Shown: positions 34,501-47,527 of the stretch, piece by piece
Numbering within the stretch: the stretch's first letter is position 1
Layout: every line of letters begins with the position of its first letter
From: Solenopsis invicta
Lineage: Eukaryota > Arthropoda > Insecta > Hymenoptera > Formicidae
Assembly (NCBI RefSeq): GCF_016802725.1
Contig: NC_052679.1
Coordinates: forward strand, 1,798,001-1,862,000
DNA: 64,000 bases
Direction of reading: 5' to 3'
The notes under the pieces: generated by a model
Seen by the model: only the letters and a program-made list of their open reading frames with translations
Databases searched by the model: none
What the model was told of the DNA's origin: nothing
Program-made: the position numbers and the translations under genes

Positions 34501-37500
34501 AATGCAACGCTATCAAGCGCGAGCGAACCGTCGTCGCTCCTCTCTCGCGCTCGCAGAATGTACACAATCGAAGATAAATTAATTACAATTGTCGTTTGGG
34601 TCCTCAACGTGGGGCTCAAACGTAAAAGAGGTTCAATCAATATTCACACATTTTAATATTTTTTTCTTTGTACAAAAGAAGAAGCGTGTCTCTTATTGGT
34701 CTGGTAATAAAATAGTACCCTCAACGGAGACTCTGCGCGCGGATTCGACTCTCGAACGGAGAGGGCTCCCGTCGTGCGAGTTCCTTGTTGCACATCAAGA
34801 TCCACAAGTATTTTTCTTTCCTTTTTCTTTTTAAATTTTTATGCACCAATATGGTGTACGGTTTAGACACTCAGGCTCTAAATAATACCTGGCCGAGTTT
34901 TACCCGTTTCCGTCGGACATTCGTCCGGATTCGTCCCGAAACTAAAATTGGCCGTTTGCCGTTTCTTATTCGTCATCGAAGCCGTATTTGTACTGTTCAA
35001 TTCGACTTCGAATCGAAAACATTCCGATGTGCAAATGCACATATTTAAAACGCACTTACAAACACATGGTATCGTAGGTACACTTAAAATGCTTTTTAGA
35101 GGCCGGCTGATTTCACGGTGTCATTTTGAAGAATTCAAGATTTAATAATAAAAAGCCTACGAATAGCGAGTTCTTATTTTGGTATTACGATCTGTTGCTC
35201 ATCGCAAACGCATCGCACCTTTAAACGCATGATTCCGAGAGTTCATCTCCATCGTTTCCAAAAACACGCGGTCTATCGCAAACGCTCGGCATCTCTCATC
35301 ACGCTTCCGACTCGCTTCACTATTCATCCTTAGATTTCACACCAGAGAACGCGGCACGCCAACGACGCAACGAAAACGGTCCTAACGCATATATGCGTTC
35401 GTTCTCACGCCATTATGCTTATGCCTCTCTCTCGTTCTCTCCGGTTCTCGCTTCACTGAGTCCCGCGGGTCGCCTTACTGTCAGGGTCTGACGAGAGGCT
35501 TACCTCCGTAGGGGGCGGGATACTGTCCCGTCAACAGGGGATACCCCAGGCCCACGTGAGTGTGATGATGCGTGTGCACGTGTCGCTGCGGAGGCGGCGA
35601 TCGATTGTCCTTGCCGAGATTGCCGCCACTAGCATCCACCACGCCTTGCTGCTGCTGCTGGCTACCCGGCTGACCCTGCTGCTTGCCGGACGGCTGTTGA
35701 CCTTGGCCCGGCGGTGGGCCCGGGCCTGCAACTGAGGTAGGCGGGCCGCTAGGAGGCCGGGCGGGGGTCGGACCAGCTGAAGACGGGCTGGCAGACGCCG
35801 CGGATGCCTTGGGCGTTGGTGACTTGAGCGCGCGCTCCTGAAGCTCGTGTATCTTGTGCGCCGAGTAATACTGATTGGCGTGATGTTGGAGCAAGTCCAG
35901 CGCTTTGCCGCCGGGTGGCCGACTGAGATCTTCCGGTGCGTGATACCTAGGCAGCTGGTGGAGATAGGGGTTACTCGAATACGGACCAGGCACCAGCATG
36001 GGGCTGAGGCCGCGGTAGACCGGATGGCCCGGATCGAACGGCAGCGCACCGTAGTGCTGTGGCTGCATGTAACTGGGATGAATGTAAGCGTACTGCGAGG
36101 TAGGCGGCGGCGGCGGTCCCTGAGTCTCCATCGTCGGCTTCACGCCCTCCTGTTTGCTCTTCGAGTCCTCGCTCTTTCCGAGATCCTGTGGTTTTTCCTG
36201 CTTCGGCTGATGCTTCGGACTGGGCGGTGGCGCCTTTGACTGTTGACTCTGTTTGCTCGATTCTTCTTTTCTCCTTTGCTCACTCGGATACAGGTAATAC
36301 CTCCTGTCATCTTGAACAGGTCCCGGAGGGGGCGGCGGTGGTGCCGCTCGTTGACTTTGAGAGCTATGATAAACGTGGTATGGACTCATTTGACTCTTCA
36401 TCTCGATACTCTCCTTGAGTATCTGATGGTTTTCGTGCTGCTTATCTTTCAAACTCGGCTGTGGCTGTGGTTCCTGCTTGATCTTGACCTTCTGCTCATG
36501 CGGCTCCTGATCCTGAGACTGCTGACTCTGTTGTTGCTGTTGCGAGACCGGTTGCGGTGGCTGATAGGCGTAGCCTGGCGGCATGTAACCACCGTAACCG
36601 CCATAGTAGTGCGGCTGCTGTTGCGGCTGCGGTACAGGTTGGCTCAGTTCTTTCTTCTCCTTTTCCGACACGACGCTCTGCAAGCTCGCCATCGAAGGCA
36701 TCTGCGGTATGTTGAGCGGTTTCATCTCCTGCTTGGGCGTAAGATCACTCGGCTTCTGGTCTACTACCGGTTTACTGTCCGAAACGTTGGACACCAGGTA
36801 GGATGGCTGACCGTAGTACTGGTACATACTGAAATGCGCAGGCAGATGCGCTGGCGCCGTGGCCTTGTTGTCCTTTTCTTGACTCTGCTTGGACTTGTCC
36901 ACTGGTTCGGCCTCGAGCACCGGCGCCGCGTCATCCGATATGTCCGAATAGGCCGGGCTTTGTACGTCGTCGCGCGCTGAATCGACAATCGGCGCTTCAA
37001 GGGGTGATGGATGCGGACTACCGCCGGGCGATTTTCGCGATTTCTTCTTGTAGCCTTGCGGTTTGTTAGAGCGCACATCCACATTCGTCTTGCTCTTATC
37101 CTGCTCCGGCATAAGCGCAGCCGTGGGTTTCACCTTGAACTGTGGCATCTTCGCCGCAGCGGCATGCAGCGACACCGCAGTTGGATACTGCTGCAAGTGC
37201 GATTGTACACCCTGACCCGGATGACCTGGTGGTGGTGGCGCCGTCTGTAGACCCGCCGTCTGTTGCGACACTTGATTCGCAAGATTTTGCAAACCCGGGT
37301 GCTGACTGGCTATACTTTGTAAACTGGCCTGTTGCTGTAATCCAGACGGCTGTACCACGTGAGCCTGCGCGGGTTGGCCCAACTGAGCCGACAAAGGATG
37401 CTGCACCGATTGCAACTGATGCGCCGGCGGCAGCTGTTGCTGAACAGACGGTTGCAATTGCTGCTGCTGTTGCTGGCTGCCAAGACCAGGCTGCAGCTGC

Positions 37501-37723
37501 TGTGGCGGTTGTTGACCGATTTGCTGTAACGACTGCTGCGCTTGCTGCAGAAGAGGATTCTGAGATTGATGCGCCTGTTGCATCTGAGATGGCTGCGGTG
37601 GTTGCGGTATGTTGAGGGGTTGGGGGATGTTTGTGCTCGGATGCGGCGAAGGCACGGGCCTGGGAGACTGACTGGGATGGGGACTGGGACTTTGAGGCGG
37701 GTTTGACGAGCCTAAGGACTGAG

Positions 37724-37754
<31 letters not shown>

Positions 37755-40700
37755 TTGTTGTTGTTGTTGTTGTTGCTGCTGCTGCTGCACAGATTGCTGT
37801 TGCTGCTGCTGCTGCTGCCTCGATGGCGCCGTGGAAGTGGGTGCCGGCAAATCGTCCTGGCCAAACCTGAGCACGCCCGGCTTGACGATGTTTTTGTCCG
37901 CGAGCACAGGCGTGGGCGGTTCTATACTGGGCGATGGTACTCGCGGGGGCGGCGGCGGCGTTTCCGGTGGCAGTCCCGCCGCCGGCGGACTCGCCGCCCT
38001 CACTGGCGTACCTTCGGGCTTGTCCGCCGGCGATTTTACCGGCGTGGCAGGGCTCGGTGCCTCGATATTGCTCTCGTCGTTCTCCGACATACTGGTGATA
38101 CCCTCCTTGGTATCGTCGTCGTCGGCAGAGCCGTGCGCGTGACTCTGGTGGTACTTGAGTCCGTTGATGTGTTTGTACTTTTTACTGCAGTTCGGTTCGG
38201 GACACTCTAGTAACACTGGACTAGCAGGTGGCGAACCGCTGGGTGGCGTCGGCGGTGGCGCCCGTCGCTTATTCTTGTCCTGTTCCTCCTCGGGTCCGCG
38301 AGACTTCCGTTTCGCCGCCGGATCCGGTCGTGGTGGCACGAATGCCGCCGGACTCGGACTAGCAGCCGGTGAACCTTGCGCACCTCGACGACCCTTGCCG
38401 CCGTTACGCAGCTTACTATGCACGGAACTCCTTGTCTCCGTGAAGTTGCTCAGGTCGTTACCGGGTGTAGAGTTAGCTGCGGCGCGACCACGTTTACCCC
38501 GACCTTTAGGCGTGCGGGCATCCAGGTCACTGGTCGGCGAATCGCAGAAACGTGGTGGCGCCCAATCGTGACGCGTGCAGTCTAGCAACGTCCCGACGTA
38601 CGTCTTACCACGCCACGTAACGTTCACCACTAGTACACCTAAAATAAAGATAAAACGTTTTAATTAAAATGATCGGAAAAATGCAATCGTAGAACTTTTC
38701 GTATCTTATGTTCTCTAAACCGATAATTCTGAAATACGCTAAAACAAATCACATCACCAGCTTATTTGTGATTTCAAAATTTGCTTGTAAAAACTTTTAC
38801 TATAAAAATTAATCTATAATATGAAAAAATGATTTTGTTGAAGCATTTAAAAATTTAGCTGAATACAGATTTAAAAATAATTTATTTGTTGAACAATCAA
38901 AATTATTATGACGAATATTCAAGTATGATGAGCGATGCTGCAAAAAATTTTGATAGTCTAACAATCAGTTTGAGCGTTCAACATAATTATTTTGTTAATA
39001 TAATAAAATTTTCAAATTTATATTTAGTTAAATTTTTAGATACTTTAGCAAAATTATTCTTTCTAAATATAAACTTAGCATACATATCTATTGTTACTAA
39101 TTACTGGATTCGATGTGGTGCTTTGTGGCCATTTTTCAAACTTTGAAATATATTACAGATACAATTACACAATCAAAGACATATTTATTTTTTGAATATT
39201 CATGAAATAGGGGGGTCTCAAACAATAAATAATATTTAATTGATATATTGGTTAATTTATATTTAATGTTAACGTATACTACTTTATATACATGAAAAGA
39301 ACAGGTTTGCTGAAGTATCTAAAAATTCATCCGGATATAGATCTGAAAATAATTTTGTTAGACCATAAAATCATTATGTAAGGCACTTAAGTGATTATTA
39401 GAATTTGAAATGTTAAAACTTTTTGTAACATTGATCATCATGCTTAAATATCCTTCACAATTATTGTAATAATCACTTTCAATTTCAATTACTTTCAGAT
39501 CTGTAGTCAGCTAAATTTTTAGACACTCCAGAAAAATTGTTCTTTCCATGTATTAACATAGAAATAACGAATCTACATTCTTGTTATTTATCAGTAATTT
39601 CTGATAAAAATAAAACTTGTGTTTGTCGCAACTTCATGTTCAAAGCGATTCGATGTCGAGTGTCGAGCGAGAGAAATAGATGAGTAAGAAAGAAGAGGCG
39701 ACGAGAATCTCGCGCGTTGGACGAAGAAATACGGCTATATATCGCTTCGCTGATGGAACAACGCGCGAAGCTACGGACGAAGGAAAAACCGGTCCTAAAA
39801 TACGGCAGTTTTAACCCCCGGGGGCCCCTCGAGCAGTTTCATCGCGTAATAAGTTTCGTGGCAACCTGTGACGAGCTAACTCGCGTCTGTCTCCCTCCTC
39901 GCCGCCTCACGGCGCGCTTTCGTTCTTGCGCGATCAGCGCCGCTAATTGAAAATATCTCGCCCATGCACGTGCAAGAAAACGCGGCGGTATTTCGCAGGT
40001 GATCGCGACGATGATGCTGCAGGTGTTCCCGGCCGCGGAACTCCCGTGTTCCACACAAAGTGCGCGGCTAAATTACTTTCGCGTCCGCGTAATAGGGAGA
40101 GTCGAATCGGCGTAAATCGAATCGGCGCGACGGGGCGCCGCCGCACCAGATTCAAATGTCAAAGCTTCGGGGAAACGGACGCGGACGACGTCATCTACCA
40201 GCGAGCGAAAGGAATAGTTTTACATCAACGTTATTTTTCGGAACATCCGCTTCTTCGTATCGCGAAAGTATTAATTGTGAAGGCTCAAAAAGAAAGAAAT
40301 ATAAGAGAAGTCGCTCCTCCTTTGAAACGACGAGACCGTTAAATTCGAGAAAAAAAAATATTTTAAATGTTTAAATACCAGTCCCGGAGATGAAGCTAGC
40401 TGAATCTATACGACAAGAAGGGATTCTTTATTTTCATTGCGCGGATTAGTTCTTTCTTCGGTAGACGATCCTCTCTCTGGGGTATCGTTTAAAAATAGAC
40501 GGACCTCCGTCCGAAATGAAAACGTCCGTGGAAGATCGGCGAAACGAGGTCTCTGGTCGTTTGCATCTGCATCTGGGTTCCCTTCGCGGACTCGTATCGT
40601 GAATCGGGAACCGAAAATAAAGGAGAGTCGAGGAACGGCCGGGAGAAAAAAAAATGGAGGCGCGCATAAAGAGAACAATAAAAACGACGGAAGTTTCAAG

Positions 40701-42050
40701 GCGACCGAAGTTCCTAAAAGCCACATGACACCGTGTTTCTCCTCCATCTGTCAGGCACACGTCTCGCTCTTTTTCTCCCCCGTCTCGAGAGCGAGACGAG
40801 ATGTTTCTCGTTGTTTCTTTCTCCACCCCGCCGCGTCGTGCCCCCTCATTTCGCTCTGTTTCTCTCTTCCCCCTTCCTTCTCGTCGCGCGAGGCAGAAAC
40901 CTCGGGGCATTTTGGTTGATTGAGTCGTCCCCCTCGCGCATCGACGTCATTCCCATTTGCCGCGGAAGATAAACGTATGGGCGAGCACCGGGGCATAAAT
41001 CCGCACATCTCACCCCCGTCATGCGCCTTTTCATCCATTTCCGAGCCACGATCCCCACCCTCCACTCTCTAGTGCTATTTTCTTCTATTTTTCTTTTTCC
41101 ACGTGGAACCTAATGGCGGTCGAATACGCGGCAAATTACCCTCTAATGGTTTAAAGAAACACTTGATCTCACGTCGACACAGCATTGCAAAAACATTAAT
41201 CAACAGTAAAATATTGGTGCAATGTTGCAACGTTTTTGCAATGATGTGCCGTATGGGTATACATTTTACCTTGAACAAACTCCGGAACAAAACTGTTGCG
41301 GCGAAAGGCAATTAGAGAAGGCATTAGAGAAGATGATACCGTGGTACGAATCCAAATCAACCGATGCCGTTCGTGACAACTCGTGAGAATACTCACGACG
41401 TATTCTCATGACGCTCTGTTACATGATAATAGCTATTAAACGTGTTCATCATCAAGTTTCACATTCGGCTTTACGGTCGGCTTCTCCTAGAGTTAATAGA
41501 ATTTCCCGCGACACGGTAAACGAATAATCGCGCGGTTCGCCCTGAAGAGATTGCGGTCGCGGCAGCTGCTCTCGCGAAGTCACATCCAGGCATTATTTGC
41601 CCGTCGCTAACTTGCGGCGGCCGTCCGTCGCGTCGCCGTCGCCGACTCCGGGTTTCCTCTTCCTGGCAAAGCTGGCGAACGATAAAGGTGCTCTTTTCCG
41701 AAGCGGGAGATTTGCGGTCGCGGTCGAAGGAAACCTGGGGAACCGCACGAGGACGAGGAAGAAAAGCCTTCGCAGCCGTAAAACGACGAGTTAATCTCTC
41801 TTCTCGGGCGATACCTCGTAACCGGGGAGAGCTCTCATGGCTCCGCGTCATCATAACAGCTGTCACGTGAAATCACGTCCGATGTTAGCCGCCCTCCGAG
41901 CGACGGCAATCGCAGTCATTGCTTTAAAACGAGAGTTTGCTTTCGGCACGAAACGGATTTCTCCTCCGTACCGTCGAAAACTCGTCACGGAAGTCTCTTC
42001 CGAGACTCGAGCGAAGCAGGTGTCTCGTTTATCGAAGAAAGCATTAAACT

Positions 42051-42104
<54 letters not shown>

Positions 42105-45100
42105 ATGCACATTCGCGTCTAATCCAATTTTGACGGATTAGAATTTCAGCGGAGAAAACTCGACGACCAGGCGAAAGTATCAGCGATTCTTCGATATATT
42201 ATTCGCAGCATTTATACGCCATATTATCGTCGAATTACGAACGCAATAAATTTTTTTTTTTAGTCAGACAAGCATTTTAACTCGTAAAACAAAATTTAAA
42301 TTTAATATTAAACATTTTCAAATAATACGGAACAAATTTTCTGTGAATTTAATTTTAAATAATTTAAAAATGACACTGGAAATATATCTGGTTGTACATG
42401 CGTGCGAGGGGGAAGAATTAATAGTTGCAATGCGGTCGGACGATACACCGACGATATCGCTCGCTCGATAAAGTCCGCAAAGGCAGAGTGAAGCGGAACG
42501 AAGCGCTGCAGCTGCCATGCGAAACGTGAAATCACAGGGCAGTGTTATTTGTCCTCGCCGAATGGCGGTCGCCTGTGGCGCCCGGAGACAACATCGACCG
42601 AGATCAGTCTGGAAATAAGTGGATTTTCTTTCGGCTTCAGGGAGCTCGCAGTCGCGACGGCGGAGGTCTCCCAGAAACGAGATGTATTCAAGATTCTCAA
42701 GATGGAAGAAATTGGAAGAAGATATGCGACCCAGAAGTCGCGTCCTTTCTTCTTTTTTTTCCGTGATGCATTTTTCGATACATTCAATTTGTATAAAATT
42801 CACCAATACAATTTGCAATATAAATGTCAATACGTATTGCACCATATAATCCAATAAACACGGAATAATACACACGATACACATATCAACTTCATTTTGT
42901 AACAATTTGGCATCGATTTTTTTCTTTAACGGAAATTTACTTGACACGTGAAAAAAGTGTTGATACATTAAATGAATCTGTAAATAGAAAATATATTCTA
43001 ATACAAATAAAAAATACAAATAAAAAATTCAGGAACGATAACATCTAGCGTCCAATTTTTAGAAACGAGCAAATATTCCAAATGCGTTAAAGAGCCTGCA
43101 GCTTCCCTCCGGAAAGGAGCGACACCCAGTAGACGAGATAGGAAGGGCAGATTGTAAAAGGAGGTGGAGGAGAAGACCTAAGAAGGAGCAAGAGCAGAAT
43201 TCCGCCGAGGTGAAGCGAGAGATGTTCCGAAGATCGATAACAAGCTGTATAACTCTCTAGCTTCCCTCCTCGGGAGAGAGACTTCTCTCTTTCTCTCTCC
43301 CTCCGCCCTTCGCTTCTCTCTTCTCTCGTCCTTCCTTTCCCATCTCCACCTCCGTGCCCGCCCCGTCGCGTCACCGACAAGCATCCTTTCATCAACGTCT
43401 CTGTGATCCAACTAAACTACCCTGACATCGACAAAACCAGGTCCGATGGGAGATAGACGCCTTTACGATACACACCTCGCTCACGGTGATACCTGTAATT
43501 GTATTAGTGGCTCGTTCGTGTAGCCCTCTCACAATCTCGCGTAATGCTTTTCTGTACAACATGTCCGGAACGTACTCATGAGATATCACATGAATCAGAT
43601 CCTTAAACATGGATATAAATCCTTCAACAGAATCATTTCTTTTCTCCTTTATTTAACGTCGAAGTACGGAAGCCGAATAAACAATTCCAGAATTAAACCA
43701 CGAAAATTATAATCTTGTATATATTATAGAAGTAAAGCAAACTTTTTCATTCTTATCGTTTCTTCTTAAATAGTTGTAACGCTCGGAAAAATAAAACAAT
43801 TTAAAGATTAAAAAGTCAAGGCTGTATTATCCGTATAGTCTCTACAAAGCGATTGAAATTAGGAATGTGTCAATATTTATTTTATATAAAAATAAATATT
43901 AATATAAACGTACATATAAAACTATTCAATAACGTCAATATTTATATTTTACACAACAATTTTATAGTTTATTTCCTTTATTTGCTATCATTTCTCATTT
44001 TTATAATACTCTAAAGGGAAAATTTTGAACATGAATATGCCATAAATCTAATTTAAAGAAAATAAAATATGAGTGCAGTAAAGATTTTTTAAACAATAAT
44101 TGAATCAAAGATATTAAAAACAATACATAAGAAGATATAACTTCAAATTTCAATAAACTTTATTTATTATATTTACAGAACTCTTATAATGAAACTTAGT
44201 ATGAATCTTGAGTACTTAAAGAACTTAAAAAAAAAAGTGAATGAAAAAAGAAATGAAAATTTTTTCATCATATCTTCAATATTTTTCCCATATATTCCTA
44301 GATGACAGTACAATACATAGTACAAAATTGAGATATAAGACGTCTCTTGTAAAAATGTGTGTAGTGAGACATCTTTACAAAGTCTTATATCTCGATTTTG
44401 GACTTAATAAGTTTGGGTTTCCATTTTGAGCATAGATGAAAATACTATTTATTAAAATAATTGTTGATTCAGGTAGAAAATTGTTGCTAAACTTTTCTTA
44501 TCACTTTCTTAAGCAATATAAAATAATCGATAATTTTTTTTATCATTTTGAAAATAGAGGTAATACATCCTTAATATTAAAATAAAAATGTAAGTAGCAA
44601 AATATTTAAAAAATGTAAAAAATATAAAAATTAATTTTATAAAATTAACATTATTTTTTCTCGGTTTGAAAGAGGATTTCTCGTATCCACATTGTGATCA
44701 TCAAGCGCAATGAAAACGCGTATTATTGCTGTACGAGTTATCGGCGGTTTAGTACTTCTGTCGGCCGATCACCGGTCATTAGTTACACGCGCACGTACGC
44801 ATAATTACACATTCGCGCGTATGACATTTATTGCCGGAGATTAACCTGTTAGCTTCGCGGAATTATTAATGCGGCGCGTTTATAAAGCGGGAGATGTAAA
44901 TCGGGGCCGATCGAGGAGGGCGGGCGACGCGGTGCGGCGCGAGTCGTCGTCGTTGTTGTCCCCGCGCGCGCGCACGCGGCCTGCAAATATAACTCGTTTG
45001 ACTTCGTTTGCTTATCCACGCGTGTCGAATGCCTTACGTAATTGCCGAGCGCGCGTGGCTCGCGTACACACGCGAAAGAAATCGCCCGCCTTCTTAATCG

Positions 45101-46978
45101 CTCGCTTCCCGGGAAAATTTCTCAGGGGGGATCTTAACGTGCCTATTATGAGCGAGCGGATCGACGACGTGCCGTCTCGTTAAGCGCGATAATGCGAGCA
45201 CGAGATATGGGTCTTACAAAGAAAGGATACGAATCGACAAATTCAATTTGCATTTCAATTTGACATATCGCGCGGAATCGTGCGACTGCCGCGAATCCAA
45301 CCGCCGAGAACGCCGCTGCAGACGCATTGATCAATTTGAGATCGATTCTTCCTCGACGAAAATGTCAGAGAATTATTACTCGACCTTTAATTAAAGATTG
45401 GTGATAAAGAGCTTCCGGGGCGAATCAAGTTTCAAGAGAGAAGGTATTTAAGAGGACGAAAATCCCGTTTCTTCAATTGTAAAAAATCGCTTCTATAAAA
45501 TAAAACGCTTTAAAGCGTTCTAGATTTCCGGAAGCCTTTCGTACGTTATTGAGATTTCCTCGTTACGCGACTATTACATTTCTAAACGTAATCACGATCG
45601 CAATGGAGGCGAGAAGTCTCAGAGGAACGGAAGTGGAAGGCAGAGGCGAATAAATTTGCTATAAAGTAAAGCGGCGCGAAGAGGCAGCAGCCGCGAAACC
45701 AGAACAGACGTGCTCGAGATTCCGTCGCTGTTTTATTTCTCTCGCCGACATAACACGCTGGTAGAGCCCTCTCTCTTTCTCTCTCATCTTTTTCTCGTGT
45801 CTCGCCGGGAGTCGAAGATGGAACCGACCAAAGAGTAAAGAGAAGAGGAATAACAAGGAGATGAAAAGAGGTGGAAGAAGATGGGGCGAACCGAGCGGAA
45901 CGAGAAAAAGAGAGAAAAGGAAAAAGGGAAAAAGGGGTGAAGGGCGATGGAAGAGTTATGGGGATGCGAGAGGAGGAGAGCGGAGAGCGGAGAGCGGAGA
46001 GAGAGAGAGAGAGAGAGAGAGAGGTGAACGAGAGATAAAAGGAGAGAAAGAGACAGAGCATGTAGCAGCAGGATATCAGCAGCGAACGACGAAAGTAATA
46101 AAACTTGGATGGATGGCGGGGCTCGGACAGATTGGTCGGCCATTCAATTGGGAATTCGACGAATTTATGGACTTCCTAATCTGCCATTATAGACGGCTAT
46201 TTAGGAACTCCCTTTCGCGTCTAGCCTCGCCGCGTCGTTTGTTCTTTCGATCTTTCGATGGCAGGGAACAAAGCAGGGAATGGAGAACGCGATCTCACAG
46301 ATGCTTCCGAGATTCTAATGACGCGTTTAACAACTCGAACGGAATAACGCTCCGGAAAATGTAACTTACGTTAATACTGTTTAATGCGTTGCATGTTCCA
46401 CGGATGTTTCCTCTCGTGTAATTACATTCGATGTAATCACAGCTAGAATTAATTTCTAATTAGAAGTAACTTTACCGTGATGTGAACCCGTACGTCCTTG
46501 TGTTTCCCCTTACGTAAATTTAAAGGTGCAAAAAATTACTGTTCGAAACATGCACGCGCGCGCTTTTGATGAAGTTTTTACGTGCGAGGTACCAAACGTC
46601 AGTTTTTTTTTTTTTTATCTACTTCGTGCTCGAGGCACTTACATTTCGAGGCAGTCGTTTATTAAGTAGATTAAACTTTACGTTAGAATCCTACGAATTA
46701 CCGTCACGGCGGCGGTGGGAGTACATTTTTCCCTTTAGAAAACTTTGGAAGTCCATTTCTCAGTTTTGACGTGGAAGCGTTTGGCTCCTTTCACATAATG
46801 GCCGTTCATTTATCCTTACTTCGCGAGGGGTTCCAGCGGTGAAAAACAGCTACTCGATTCGTCCGCCTTCGAGGGAACGATCATAAAGTGGACCTCTGGC
46901 TGGTGCCGTCGAAGAAGGAAGAGGGGAAAAACACGAAGCAGAACATACGAGAAAAGGACGGCGGGAAAGAGATGGAAA

Positions 46979-47022
<44 letters not shown>

Positions 47023-47496
47023 GAGGAGGGAGGACAAAGAGTGGAAGAGGGAAGAGCAGCCGGGGAGAGAGTCACGATGTAGTTTAACCCGACGACAACC
47101 ACGACCGCGGCATTACATATAATACCTGTCTGACAAGCTACCTTACCCGTGTTGTATCGGCCGGGTGTGCTCTTATGCATGTGCGCGCGTATGTAACGCC
47201 CGTTTGTGTGCGCGAAACACGCGCTTTTGTGTGCACGCGGTGCTCACCGCACGGCATGCACAGGCGTATGCGGTTGCGTGTGCCCGCGCGCTGCACGCTC
47301 GAGTGTGGTTCGAGAATTCGAGGATTCGGGTAAAACTAATTGCAGGCCTGTCTGGAACGGTTGGGGCAGGATCTTGCGTATCGCATGCGAAACGTTACCT
47401 TTATCGATTTCATTCCGTGAACATAATTATACTCTTACGCTCTTGTGCGTGTACGTGTGTCACATTTTGCACATTGTTTCATGTAACTTTTTGACG

Positions 47497-47527
<31 letters not shown>

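Noticed and set aside
36243..36980. Plus-strand frame of 245 codons opposite the sbb large exon
   Set aside because: It is Leu/Arg-rich and antisense to a CAG/CCG-rich coding exon; the complementary frame is the real one.
37142..38571. Several plus-strand frames rich in Ala, Leu or Gly
   Set aside because: They are reverse-complement shadows of the polyGln and Pro-rich parts of sbb.
45582..46143. Minus-strand Ser/Leu/Phe-rich frames
   Set aside because: They are translation of CT-rich repeat DNA.
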